IMG/VR virus record: IMGVR_UViG_3300047471_000182
Location: 1 to 31,505 of that record
DNA length: 31,505 bases
Strand: one strand, 5' to 3'
DNA from: a virus
Under the pieces are notes generated by a model that ran no database searches, was not told the origin of the DNA, and saw only the letters and a program-made list of their open reading frames with translations. Made by a program: the position numbers and the translations under genes. How positions within the stretch are numbered: position 1 is the stretch's first letter; each line of letters opens with the position of its first letter. This document shows, one piece after another, positions 6,786-13,659 of the stretch.

Positions 6786-6924
6786 GCGCGCCGCTGGCGC
6801 CGCCGGCATCACCGTGAACGAGCTGGCCAAGCGCCGCGCCTGCCTCCCGGAGCCGAAAGCGAGAAGGGGGCCGATACCCGGTTCGCGGGCCGGCGAGATC
6901 GCGACCGTCTACGACGAGCCATAG
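6724..6924 (+). CDS. Ribbon-helix-helix-like DNA-binding protein, 66 aa
   Basis: Residues 8-40 (VQFRPSPTQLAELERAAGAAG then ITVNELAKRRA) give the RHH plan: a short strand (VQFRPS) that would enter the DNA groove as a dimer, helix A (PTQLAELERAAGAAG), the turn residue region ITVNE, and helix B. Such proteins of 50-70 aa are dimeric repressors in phages and toxin-antitoxin modules. There is no toxin gene beside it. Its own promoter carries two GCGGTATACT boxes and the next promoter carries a related one, so it probably represses itself and may time expression of the packaging and head genes. Confidence 0.6.
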   Translation: MAKRRAPVQFRPSPTQLAELERAAGAAGITVNELAKRRACLPEPKARRGPIPGSRAGEIATVYDEP

Positions 6925-6938
6925 CGCCGCGAGCGCCA

Positions 6939-6950
6939 GCGGTATATCAT
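6939..6950 (+). promoter_or_regulatory. Promoter GCGGTATATCAT before the terminase genes
   Basis: TATCAT (6945-6950) is exactly six nt before ATG 6957 and overlaps a third GCGGTATA-type box (6939-6946). The likely result is a leaderless transcript of the terminase and head genes, possibly controlled by the RHH protein just upstream. Confidence 0.55.
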
Positions 6951-6956
6951 CGTCCG

Positions 6957-7508
6957 ATGCCGCCGAAGAAGAAGCGGGCCTCGCCGCGAATCGCCGCGAA
7001 GCCACCCGGAGGGCCGCGCCGGCCTGGGTTCGACGTCCTCCGGATGGTGAATGCGACCTACGAGGCGCTGATGCTCCACGTAAGCCGGGACAACATCTCG
7101 AAGATGCTGGCGGAGATCGCCGGGACCACTGAAGCCGTCCCGCTCCGGACGGTGGACGACATGATCCGCCGCGCCAAAGACCGCATGGAGGCCGAGGCGT
7201 TCGAGACGGGCAAGGCGGCAAAGAAGGCGTTCATCGCGCGCCAGTTCGCGCACATCCGCCGCGCGGTCCAGAAGGGGAACCTCCCCGTGGTCTCCCGCCA
7301 CGAGAAGCTGATAGGGGACACGCAGGGGATCTTCGCGCCCGTCCGGGTTGAGGCCAGCACGCCGCCGGGCCAGCCGATCGAGGTGAGCATCCGCGACCCC
7401 CGCAAGATGACCAGCGCCGAGCGCCGCAAGCGGCTCGCCGAGCTGGAGGCGAAGCGCCAGGCCACCCTCGCCGCCACCACCGTCGCGAAGCCGTCCGAGC
7501 AGGGATAG
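6957..7508 (+). CDS. terS: Terminase small subunit
   Basis: This 183-aa protein should bind the packaging start site and hand DNA to the large subunit. The N-terminus is a basic arm (MPPKKKRASPRIAAK). Then come helices containing VDDMIRRAKDRMEAEAFE and RQFAHIRRAVQKGN, followed by LPVVSRHEKLIGDTQGIFAP, a pattern I associate with phage small terminases. The C-terminal 45 residues are charged and helical and may contact the large subunit or portal. It lies 9 bp before the large subunit gene. Weak sequence conservation is normal for this family, so position is part of the evidence. Confidence 0.7.
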   Translation: MPPKKKRASPRIAAKPPGGPRRPGFDVLRMVNATYEALMLHVSRDNISKMLAEIAGTTEAVPLRTVDDMIRRAKDRMEAEAFETGKAAKKAFIARQFAHIRRAVQKGNLPVVSRHEKLIGDTQGIFAPVRVEASTPPGQPIEVSIRDPRKMTSAERRKRLAELEAKRQATLAATTVAKPSEQG

Positions 7509-7517
7509 CGCGCGCCG

Positions 7518-8903
7518 ATGGCGCTGACGGAGGACGAGGAGATCGAGGAGCTCCGCCTGCTCGAGGCGCAGGTCCCGCGGGAGGGGCTCGCGGCCTTCAT
7601 CGCCAGGATCTCCCCGCACCACCCCGCGCCGCCGCACCTGGCGCACGTCATCGCGCGGATCGAGCGGGCGGTCTACGAGCCGATCCGGCTCTGCATCAGC
7701 ATGCCCCCGCGGCACGCGAAGACCTCGCTCATCCAGCACGCGATCGCCTGGTGGTTGGCGAACGTCTCCGCCGCGGACACCTGCGCCTACTCGAGCTATT
7801 CCCACGAGCAGGCGACATCCAAGAGCCGCGTCACCCGCGACCTCGCCGAGATGGCCGGCGTCCAGCTGAACACGGACATGGCCAACCTGTCCGAGTGGCG
7901 GACAATGGACGGCGGCGGCCTCCTGTCTGGAGGCGCGGGCTCGGGCCTGACGGGCAAGGGCGTCTCGGGCCTGATGGTGGTCGACGACCCCATCAAGGAC
8001 CGCGTCGAGGCCAACTCGAAGACGATCCGCGACCAGCGCTGGGACTGGTTCAAGGACGTCGTCATGACCCGGCTCGAAGGCGCCTCGGTCATCGTCATCC
8101 ATACCCGCTGGCACCCCGACGACATGATCGGGCGGATCTCCCGGGACATGCCGGAGTTCGAAATCGTCAACCTGCCGGCGCTGGCGGAGGAGGACGATCC
8201 GCTGGGCCGAGAGTTCGGCGCCGCGCTCTGGCCGAGCCAGTACGACGCGGACTACCTCGGGAAGCTCCGCAAGACGGTCGGGGCGTTCACGTTCGATTCT
8301 CTCTACCAGGGCCGTCCGCGCCCGCGCGGCGCAATGGTCTTCGGGATGGCGCACTACTACGACCCCAAGCTGGTCGACTTCACAGGGTGCAAGGTGGGGA
8401 TCGGAGCCGACCCCGCGGCGAGCGAGAAGACGAGCGCCGACTACAGCGCGGCCATCGCCGGCAGGTTCACTGGGTCGGAGGAGGACCGGAAGCTCTACAT
8501 CACCGAGGTCTACCGGCAGCAGGTCCAGGTCCCGCAGTTCGTCTCGGACCTCCGGGCGATGCAGAGCCGCAACGACGACTGCAGCGCGGCCGTTGAGGGC
8601 GCCGGCATCGGGAAGCCCGTCATCAGCGTCCTGCGGGCGGTCGACCGGCACATCCGGATCCACGAGAGCCCGACCAAGGGCGACAAGTTCCAGCGCGCGC
8701 AGGGGGTAGCGGCCGCCTGGAACGACGGGCGCGTCCTGGTGCCACTGACACCGTTCGGGGAGGAGCCTCCGCCCTGGCTGAAGGACTTCCTCGATGAGGT
8801 GGCCGAGTTTACGGGCGTGAACGACGAGCACGACGATCAGGTCGACGGGCTCGCCCACCTCTGGAACGGCGGCTGGCACCTCTCCATCTTCGACGTCCTC
8901 TGA
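7518..8903 (+). CDS. terL: Terminase large subunit
   Basis: This 461-aa packaging motor has an ATPase domain and a nuclease domain. Residues about 57-66 (SMPPRHAKTS) are the deviant Walker A, and GLMVVDDPIKD (about 151-161) is Walker B, with VIVIHTRWHPDD as the coupling strand and helix. FDSLYQGRPRPRGAMVF (about 260-276) marks the hinge. The RNase-H-like nuclease has GADPAASEKTSADYSAAI (first Asp), AAVEGAGIGKPV (middle Glu) and NDEHDDQVDGLAHL near the end (last Asp). The overall length and motifs match the Terminase_6/TIGR01630 type. It sits directly after terS and opens the classic head module. Confidence 0.93.
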   Translation: MALTEDEEIEELRLLEAQVPREGLAAFIARISPHHPAPPHLAHVIARIERAVYEPIRLCISMPPRHAKTSLIQHAIAWWLANVSAADTCAYSSYSHEQATSKSRVTRDLAEMAGVQLNTDMANLSEWRTMDGGGLLSGGAGSGLTGKGVSGLMVVDDPIKDRVEANSKTIRDQRWDWFKDVVMTRLEGASVIVIHTRWHPDDMIGRISRDMPEFEIVNLPALAEEDDPLGREFGAALWPSQYDADYLGKLRKTVGAFTFDSLYQGRPRPRGAMVFGMAHYYDPKLVDFTGCKVGIGADPAASEKTSADYSAAIAGRFTGSEEDRKLYITEVYRQQVQVPQFVSDLRAMQSRNDDCSAAVEGAGIGKPVISVLRAVDRHIRIHESPTKGDKFQRAQGVAAAWNDGRVLVPLTPFGEEPPPWLKDFLDEVAEFTGVNDEHDDQVDGLAHLWNGGWHLSIFDVL

Positions 8904-8914
8904 TGGACGGCGGG

Positions 8915-8923
8915 GCGCCTAAT
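8915..8923 (+). promoter_or_regulatory. GCGCCTAAT motif, copy 3
   Basis: The exact 9-mer follows the large terminase stop, with TAAT nine nt before ATG 8933. It uses the same spacing as copy 2 and probably starts a near-leaderless transcript. Confidence 0.5.
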
Positions 8924-8932
8924 AGATAGAGC

Positions 8933-9238
8933 ATGAGAGCACCGTGGAAGTTCGAGGGGGGCGCGTTCAAGGACGCCGACGGATCCGTCCTGATCGGCGA
9001 GAACGACGGGCGCGTAAACCAGCTTGGAGTTCCGATCCCTGGCATCGTCATCCGGGACATCGAAGTGTACCGGCTAGTCGTGGCGGCGCCGGACCTGCGC
9101 GCGCTCCTCAGCGAGGTCTACGATACGATGATCGCCGCGCCGCCGGAGAAGCTCAGGGCGAGGATTCTGGACCTGCTCGACACGATCGCTGGAGGATCGG
9201 ATCGAGCGGAACGCTTTAGAACTGGAGACCTCACTTGA
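8933..9238 (+). CDS. Hypothetical protein, 101 aa
   Basis: Not recognised. It reads as a small beta-rich N-terminal part (WKFEGGAFKDADGSVLIGEN) and a helical C-terminal half (LRALLSEVYDTMIAAPPEKL). The stop overlaps the next gene's TTG start (TTGA). It lies in a three-gene accessory block between terminase and portal. Confidence 0.6.
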   Translation: MRAPWKFEGGAFKDADGSVLIGENDGRVNQLGVPIPGIVIRDIEVYRLVVAAPDLRALLSEVYDTMIAAPPEKLRARILDLLDTIAGGSDRAERFRTGDLT

Positions 9239-9561
9239 GCGCGCCCGAGCACCCCGCGCCGTGGCGGTGGATGCGCCAGGGGCGTTCCTCGCTGCTCATG
9301 GACGCCGCCAATAAATGCGTTCTGTCGCTCGACGACGATGAACGTGGCCAGCAGTCCAAGAGTCTTCGAACGCCGATGGAAGTGATTCGCTCCGCGCGCG
9401 AGATGCTGGACCTGCTGCGCGGGCTCGTCGATAGCTACCAGGGCGCGGTCATCACGACCAACCGAGGGGCCGACCTTGAGGATATTTCGGCGGCGGAGGA
9501 AGCGTTCTCGCGGGCCGGGTTGCTCGTCGCCCGCATCGACGCAGCGAAGGCGGGGACGTGA
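9235..9561 (+). CDS. Hypothetical protein, 108 aa (TTG start)
   Basis: TTG 9235 is supported by GGAG at 9224-9227 and by the 4-nt overlap with the upstream stop. The protein begins MSAPEHPAPWRWMRQGRSSL and ends in a long predicted helix. No family is recognised. Its stop overlaps the GTG start of the next gene (GTGA), so the three genes are translationally coupled. Confidence 0.6.
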   Translation: MSAPEHPAPWRWMRQGRSSLLMDAANKCVLSLDDDERGQQSKSLRTPMEVIRSAREMLDLLRGLVDSYQGAVITTNRGADLEDISAAEEAFSRAGLLVARIDAAKAGT

Positions 9562-9851
9562 ACACGACGGTCTGCGAGTTCTGCGGCTGCGGAACCGTCG
9601 GTTGGGATCCGGTCAAGCCGCGGGGATGTTGCAACACCTTCGCCTGTCCTGGGAACCGAGAGACACAGACCGTCGAGGACCCGCGCCTACTGAAGGCGAT
9701 CCATGACGCTGTGGTGGCGGAGGCGTGCCGCTGGCGGGGGATTCCGAAGCCGACCGGCTGCGGAGAGTTCACGCGGATCACGGACGTCTGGCGTTATGCG
9801 CGGGTCGCGCTGGCCGAGGTCCGAAAGTTCGACGCAGCGAAGGGCGGCTGA
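9558..9851 (+). CDS. Small zinc-ribbon-like protein, 97 aa
   Basis: GTG 9558 overlaps the upstream stop. The first 35 residues hold CEFCGCGTVG and GCCNTFACPGN, seven Cys that suit one zinc site or a compact ribbon. The CGCG...CPGN pattern is shared with the N-terminus of the protein encoded at 4371-4934, so the two may be distant paralogues. The C-terminal half (EDPRLLKAIHDAVVAEACRW) is helical. Function unknown. Confidence 0.6.
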   Translation: MNTTVCEFCGCGTVGWDPVKPRGCCNTFACPGNRETQTVEDPRLLKAIHDAVVAEACRWRGIPKPTGCGEFTRITDVWRYARVALAEVRKFDAAKGG

Positions 9852-9882
9852 CACCCGGTAGCGCCCCGCCGCGCCCGCGGTG

Positions 9883-9888
9883 TACCAT
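9883..9888 (+). promoter_or_regulatory. -10-like box TACCAT, 6 nt before ATG 9895
   Basis: GCGGTGTACCAT resembles the GCGGTATA boxes upstream. TACCAT is exactly six nt before ATG 9895. This decides the portal start: an in-frame GTG at 9880 lies within the promoter and would add only five residues. Confidence 0.55.
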
Positions 9889-9894
9889 CCGGGC

Positions 9895-11601
9895 ATGTCG
9901 AAAAGTCAAGGCGCCCTACTTTCCCGCAAGCTCGCCAAGGGCGGCCCGATCGCCGACGTCGAGGTGAAGGGGGAAGGGCGCCGGGCTGGGGTCGATCGGC
10001 TCTACGACATGCCGATCTCCCGGGTGGTCGACGGGCTGCAGAACGTCGTCGCGGCGCTCGGCACCGGCGGGGACAAGCGGAAGCACACCCACTACGCCTT
10101 CCCGCTGACGCTGACCCGGGTCGAGCTGGAGAATATGTTCCGCTCCTCCTGGCTGGCCAAGCGGATCGTCCGCACGCCCGCCGACGATATGTTCCGGGCC
10201 GGCTGGGAGCTGACCTGGGACGGCTACGAGGACGACAAGGACGCGGCCAAGGCGGTCGCCACCGCCGTCAAGAACCTCGGCATCCGCCAGAAGGGGACCG
10301 AAGCGGCGACATGGGGGCGGCTCTACGGCGGCTGCGGCATCGTGCTCGACATCAAGGGCCAGGAGGATTGGTCCAAGCCGCTCGACCTCAAGACGATCAC
10401 CAAGAACAGCCTTCGATCCCTCCACGTCCTCGACCGCTGGCGCCTCGCCGCGACGGGTGAGCTCGACTACGACCGCGAGAGCCCCAATTACGGGATGCCG
10501 AGCTACTACACCATCAGCGACCAGGGCGACCCGCGCTATCGCGTGCACTGGTCCCGCATCATCCGCTTCTCGGGCGAGCCGCTCCCCTGGTTCCTGCTGA
10601 TCCAGAACGCCTACTGGGAGGACTCGGTTCTCCAGCACATCGCCGAGACGATCCGCGACTACGACGCCACGCTGGCCGGCATCGCCTCGATGGTCTACGA
10701 GGCGAACGTCGACATCATCACGACGCCCCAGCTCAACGCTACGTTGGTCTCCAACCTCGGCGAGCAGAAGCTCATCAAGCGGTACGGCCTGGCCGCGATG
10801 ATGAAGTCCTTCAACCACATGATGATCCTCGACGGAGGGAACGGGACCAAGGACAGCACCGGCGAGACGTACACCCAGAAGACGACCCAGTTCAGCGGGC
10901 TCAAGGACGTCGTCGAGAAGTTCATGATCAACGTCTGCGGCGCCGCGGACATCCCCATGACCCGCCTGTTCGGGCAGAGCCCCGCCGGCCTCACCGCCAC
11001 CGGCGAGAGCGACATCCGCAACTACTACGACCGCATCAGCGCGGACCAGGAGAGCAGGATCCGCCCTGGAATGGAGCGGCTCCTCGAGGCCGTTATCCGT
11101 TCGACGCTCGGCCACATGCCGAAGGACGTGGCGATCACGTTCAAGCCGCTGTGGCAGATGAGCGACAAGGAACGGTCAGAGATCGAATACGCGAACGCGC
11201 AGCGCGACCAAATCTATTTGCTCCAGGGCGTCATCCCCGAGCACACCGTGACCGCGCGCCTCGTCGAGACCGGGGTCTACGGCAACTCGCTCACCCAGGA
11301 CGATGTCGACCTCGTGAAGAAGCTCGCCGCGCAGGCTGCCGTTCTCCCCGACCCAGGCAAGCTCGGCGCGGTGCAGCCGGGCGGCAAGAAGGCGCCCAAG
11401 GCCGGGCAGGAGCCGGCGGGCAACGCGGAGCCAGGAACCGGGAAGGACACCGCCGCGCTCGACATCATCCGAAAGAAGCCGGACGGCTGGCACTTGTACT
11501 CGGCCAACGGGAAAAAGCACTTAGGCGGACCCTATTCAAAAGAGGAACTTGCCGTGCGGATCGCTCAGGTTGAGGGCCATAAAAAGGACGATCAGGACTG
11601 A
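9895..11601 (+). CDS. Portal protein (DUF1073/HI1409 type)
   Basis: This 568-aa protein is the likely portal, the 12-mer ring at the capsid vertex through which DNA is packaged. Supporting segments: LENMFRSSWLAKRIVRTPADDMFRAGW (as two blocks, near residues 75-100), KGTEAATWGRLYGGCGIVLD (about 130-150), and GQSPAGLTATGESDIRNYYD (about 360-380), all typical of the HI1409/DUF1073 portals. The last 45 residues are a separate small segment: KPDGWHLYSANGKKHLGGPYSKEELAVRIAQVE in pieces, resembling a short beta-hairpin/helix add-on seen at the ends of other phage proteins. Some database entries call DUF1073 proteins Acb1-like; the position after terminase argues for portal here. The start is 9895 on promoter grounds. 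Confidence 0.88.
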   Translation: MSKSQGALLSRKLAKGGPIADVEVKGEGRRAGVDRLYDMPISRVVDGLQNVVAALGTGGDKRKHTHYAFPLTLTRVELENMFRSSWLAKRIVRTPADDMFRAGWELTWDGYEDDKDAAKAVATAVKNLGIRQKGTEAATWGRLYGGCGIVLDIKGQEDWSKPLDLKTITKNSLRSLHVLDRWRLAATGELDYDRESPNYGMPSYYTISDQGDPRYRVHWSRIIRFSGEPLPWFLLIQNAYWEDSVLQHIAETIRDYDATLAGIASMVYEANVDIITTPQLNATLVSNLGEQKLIKRYGLAAMMKSFNHMMILDGGNGTKDSTGETYTQKTTQFSGLKDVVEKFMINVCGAADIPMTRLFGQSPAGLTATGESDIRNYYDRISADQESRIRPGMERLLEAVIRSTLGHMPKDVAITFKPLWQMSDKERSEIEYANAQRDQIYLLQGVIPEHTVTARLVETGVYGNSLTQDDVDLVKKLAAQAAVLPDPGKLGAVQPGGKKAPKAGQEPAGNAEPGTGKDTAALDIIRKKPDGWHLYSANGKKHLGGPYSKEELAVRIAQVEGHKKDDQD

Positions 11602-11614
11602 TTCGGCGTGAGCG

Positions 11615-11649
11615 GCGCCTAATCCTATTAGGGCCACCAACCTGGTGGC
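11615..11649 (+). promoter_or_regulatory. GCGCCTAAT copy 4 with dyad and leader hairpin
   Basis: The 9-mer (11615-11623) is part of a dyad CCTAAT-CCT-ATTAGG (11618-11632). Next to it is a hairpin GCCACCA-ACC-TGGTGGC (11633-11649). The RAMP-like gene starts at 11672 with GAGGAG (11658-11663), so here the motif is not close to a start codon and would give a leader of roughly 40 nt. The hairpin could affect transcript stability or be a binding site. Confidence 0.5.
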
Positions 11650-11671
11650 GCCTTTACGAGGAGCTGCTCCG

Positions 11672-12346
11672 ATGGAAAAGCAAGAAGCGCAGTCGAAGTC
11701 CGTCAAGACCAAGGTCATCAGCGTCGCAATCCCTCCGCCGAAGTTCGAGCACATCGACTTCCGAATCGAGGGGACGGCACCGCTGGTCATCCACAAGTTC
11801 TCCAGCAAGGTCCGCGCGGCGATGCGAGAGAAGCACGCCAACGGTGGCTCGGGGCCGAAGGCTCCGCGCGCCGCGAAGGACTTCGACCAGCTCTACAAAG
11901 ACGCCTTCCACGTCTCACGGGAGGGATGGTACGGCATCCCGGCCGCCTCATTCCGGCACGCAATGATCTCGGCCTGTCGGACGGTCAACTACAAGATGAC
12001 CCACGCCAAGCTCGCGTTCTGGATCCAGCCCGACGGATTCGACGCTGATGAGGGGACGGGGCTCATCCGGGTCTACGGGACGCCGAAGAAGTTCGAGGCC
12101 ATGACCAGGAACGAGACCGGCGTAGTCGACATCCGGATCCGCCCGATGTGGGACGAGTGGCGCGCCTCGGTCAAGGTGCACTTCGACGGCGGCATGTTCT
12201 CGGCCTCCGATATCGCCAACCTCATGATGCGCGCCGGTCTCCAGGTCGGCGTCTGCGAGGGGCGCCCCGATAGCAAGAACTCGCCGGGGATGGGATGGGG
12301 GACGTTCGCGCTCGTCCGCGAGAAGGGGGCGAAGAATGTCAGCTAA
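11672..12346 (+). CDS. RAMP/Cas7-like protein A, 224 aa
   Basis: Function unknown; this is one of two paralogues (the other at 30116-30715, minus strand). Shared blocks: FRIEGTAPLVIHKFSS near residue 30; WYGIPAASFRHAMISACR near 88; RIRPMWDEWRASVKVHFDGG and MFSASDIANLMMRAGLQVG near 155-190; and PDSKNSPGMGWGTFALV near 200. The plan (a strand with a PL pair, an IPxxxxRxAM box, a late Gly-rich GxGxF loop) resembles RAMP/Cas7 RNA-binding proteins, where IPGSSLKGxxR and a G-rich loop occupy the same places. That fold is inference. Start 11672 has GAGGAG 8 nt upstream. The gene overlaps its partner at 12336 by 11 nt and lies between portal and MuF genes, far from any cas gene. Confidence 0.7.
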   Translation: MEKQEAQSKSVKTKVISVAIPPPKFEHIDFRIEGTAPLVIHKFSSKVRAAMREKHANGGSGPKAPRAAKDFDQLYKDAFHVSREGWYGIPAASFRHAMISACRTVNYKMTHAKLAFWIQPDGFDADEGTGLIRVYGTPKKFEAMTRNETGVVDIRIRPMWDEWRASVKVHFDGGMFSASDIANLMMRAGLQVGVCEGRPDSKNSPGMGWGTFALVREKGAKNVS

Positions 12347-12830
12347 GACGGACGCGCTTTGGGCAGAGGTAGGATCGATCCCGCAAAAGAACGGTCTCCT
12401 CCAGCGCGAGGATGTCCTCCGCTACGCCAAGGCGAACAAGAAGTCGGCGACCTATGCCTGGTTCGACTCACGTGGAGCCTGGGACGATACGGCCGCCGCT
12501 GAGGCCTTCCGGTTGCAGCTCGCGGGAACGTTGATCCGCGTCTTCTACACGGAGACTACGGTCGAAGGGGAGGACGAACCAATTAAGGTGCGGGTGCTCC
12601 ACTCACTCTCGTCAGATCGAACCTCGGGCGGAGGGTATCGGCGGATCGGATCGATCCTGAGGTCGGACGCGAAACGGCAGGTGCTCATCACCGACGCGCT
12701 GGCGGCGCTGGACGCCGTCCGCAAGCGATACGAAGCGGTCAAGGCTCTCGTCCCCATTTGGGAAGCGATGGACGAGGTCGCGAGGCAGAACACGTTCCCC
12801 GGAGCGAACGCGAAGTCAGCGGCGCGCTAG
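12336..12830 (+). CDS. Hypothetical partner of RAMP-like protein A, 164 aa
   Basis: No function is known. The middle part (AWDDTAAAEAFRLQLAGTLI then RVFYTETTVE) and the helical end (ALAALDAVRKRYEAVKAL) match a pattern I associate with small unknown phage proteins carrying a WDDT-AA-x-x-R-L motif. The first 35 residues (GLLQREDVLRYAKANKKSAT) look like a winged-helix or similar DNA-binding segment that reads a condition column (VLRYAK). ATG 12336 overlaps the end of the RAMP-like gene, so the two are coupled. Its stop is followed after 12 nt by the pentanucleotide array. Gene order suggests the three elements work together. Confidence 0.65.
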   Translation: MSAKTDALWAEVGSIPQKNGLLQREDVLRYAKANKKSATYAWFDSRGAWDDTAAAEAFRLQLAGTLIRVFYTETTVEGEDEPIKVRVLHSLSSDRTSGGGYRRIGSILRSDAKRQVLITDALAALDAVRKRYEAVKALVPIWEAMDEVARQNTFPGANAKSAAR

Positions 12831-12842
12831 GGGAACGAAGAC

Positions 12843-13390
12843 ATGGCAGGGCTGGTTCGGGACGGATTGGTTTGTCACGGAGAGGGCTGGTGTCGCAGGC
12901 GTGGATGGGCGGGGAATAGATAGGAGTGGATAGATCCCGCAGGCAGGGATCGGTGCGCAATGGGACGGAAAGCAGCGGGAAGGAGACGCAGGTAAGGCAC
13001 CGGAGGGAATGGACAGGACGGGCCGGTCGATGATTGGCAGGCCTGGCGGGGAGACGCATGACTTGGCGGGGCCTGGTCGGGACTCGCAGGTTCGGCTAAG
13101 CGGGGCAGGCGTGGCACGAACGGGAAAGGCACGGATAGGAGTGGTCACGCAGGCCGGGCACGGATTGGAGAGCTCCGGAAAGACGGGGACAGGAGACGCG
13201 GGCGTGGCTTCGATAGGTGGGGACCGGGCCGGTAGGGTCAGGGTTGGTTCCGCAGGAACGGTTAGGACCGGTCGCGCTTGGTGTGGAGTGGACAGGAATC
13301 GCAGGATAGGTGGGGGGCCGATGGGATCGGCGCGGCAGGGCGTAGCAGGAATCGCACGGCGGATAGTGGAGCCGTAAGGGAAGGGACGGA
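12843..13390 (+). repeat. Degenerate pentanucleotide (NNNGG) array, about 540 nt
   Basis: This gene-free stretch steps in units of five bases, most ending in GG. From 12846 the units are GCAGG GCTGG TTCGG GACGG, with GG at 12849, 12854, 12859, 12864, 12869, 12879, 12884 and 12889. From 13252 they are GCAGG AACGG TTAGG ACCGG, with GG at 13255, 13260, 13265, 13270, 13280, 13285, 13290 and 13295. Phase slips of one base occur between blocks. GCAGG or a close variant also returns about every 49-50 nt. The plus strand is strongly G-rich. Several long chance frames cross it on both strands, but their products are low-complexity (G/R/A or P/S/R), as expected from a 5-nt repeat. It runs in the same direction as the RAMP-like gene and ends at a terminator, so it is probably transcribed. 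Function unknown. Confidence 0.8.
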
Positions 13391-13394
13391 ATGG

Positions 13395-13428
13395 ACCCCG
13401 GCGGCTTTCACAGCGCCGGGGTTTTCTT
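13395..13428 (+). terminator. Intrinsic terminator closing the array transcript
   Basis: Stem ACCCCGGCG (13395-13403) pairs perfectly with CGCCGGGGT (13414-13422) across a 10-nt loop and runs into TTTTCTT. It is the clearest rho-independent terminator in the window and would end transcription coming through the RAMP-like gene, its partner and the array. Confidence 0.85.
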
Positions 13429-13429
13429 G

Positions 13430-13435
13430 TAGGCT
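13430..13435 (+). promoter_or_regulatory. -10-like box TAGGCT, 6 nt before ATG 13442
   Basis: TAGGCT begins directly after the terminator T-tract and is exactly six nt before ATG 13442. An in-frame GTG at 13436 lies in the spacer and is less likely. Terminator and leaderless promoter are packed into about 45 bp. Confidence 0.55.
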
Positions 13436-13441
13436 GTGGGG

Positions 13442-13657
13442 ATGAGATACAAAACCAAGCTCCACGTCGTCTCGATGACTACGATCGATGGAATTCCTTC
13501 GCACCGGCAGGTTCTACTCAGAGGCCAGGACAAAACGGGCTCACAGGTCATCGAGCTCGACATGACCGTGGCTGACTCTGACGGCCCCGAGTTCATCTTC
13601 GGGGATGCCTACACGCTTGAACTGTCCTCGGTTCAGGGAAAGCAGGACGACAAGTAG
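13442..13657 (+). CDS. Hypothetical protein, 71 aa
   Basis: Not recognised. The protein is beta-rich by eye (TKLHVVSMTTIDG, SQVIELDMTVADSDG, FIFGDAYTLELSSV), like a small barrel or sandwich. ATG 13442 is chosen for its position 6 nt after TAGGCT. It is the first gene after the array terminator and 2 nt before the next gene. Confidence 0.6.
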   Translation: MRYKTKLHVVSMTTIDGIPSHRQVLLRGQDKTGSQVIELDMTVADSDGPEFIFGDAYTLELSSVQGKQDDK

Positions 13658-13659
13658 CC

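Noticed and set aside
6909-8879. A 656-codon open frame on the minus strand opposite the terminase genes
   Set aside because: It is the mirror of terS and terL, with R/D/V-rich composition and no motif.
13009-13377. Open frames within the pentanucleotide array on both strands (for example 122 codons on plus, 110 on minus)
   Set aside because: They are low-complexity products of the 5-nt repeat with no ribosome site in keeping with neighbours. The periodicity of five is not a codon periodicity.
12843-13390. CRISPR array
   Set aside because: There are no identical repeats of 25-40 nt with unique spacers. The 49-50 nt return of GCAGG is a weak multiple of the 5-nt step, and no cas1/cas2 or effector gene is present.
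12843-13390. Diversity-generating retroelement template region
   Set aside because: No reverse transcriptase gene and no matching variable repeat at the end of a receptor-binding gene is visible in the window.
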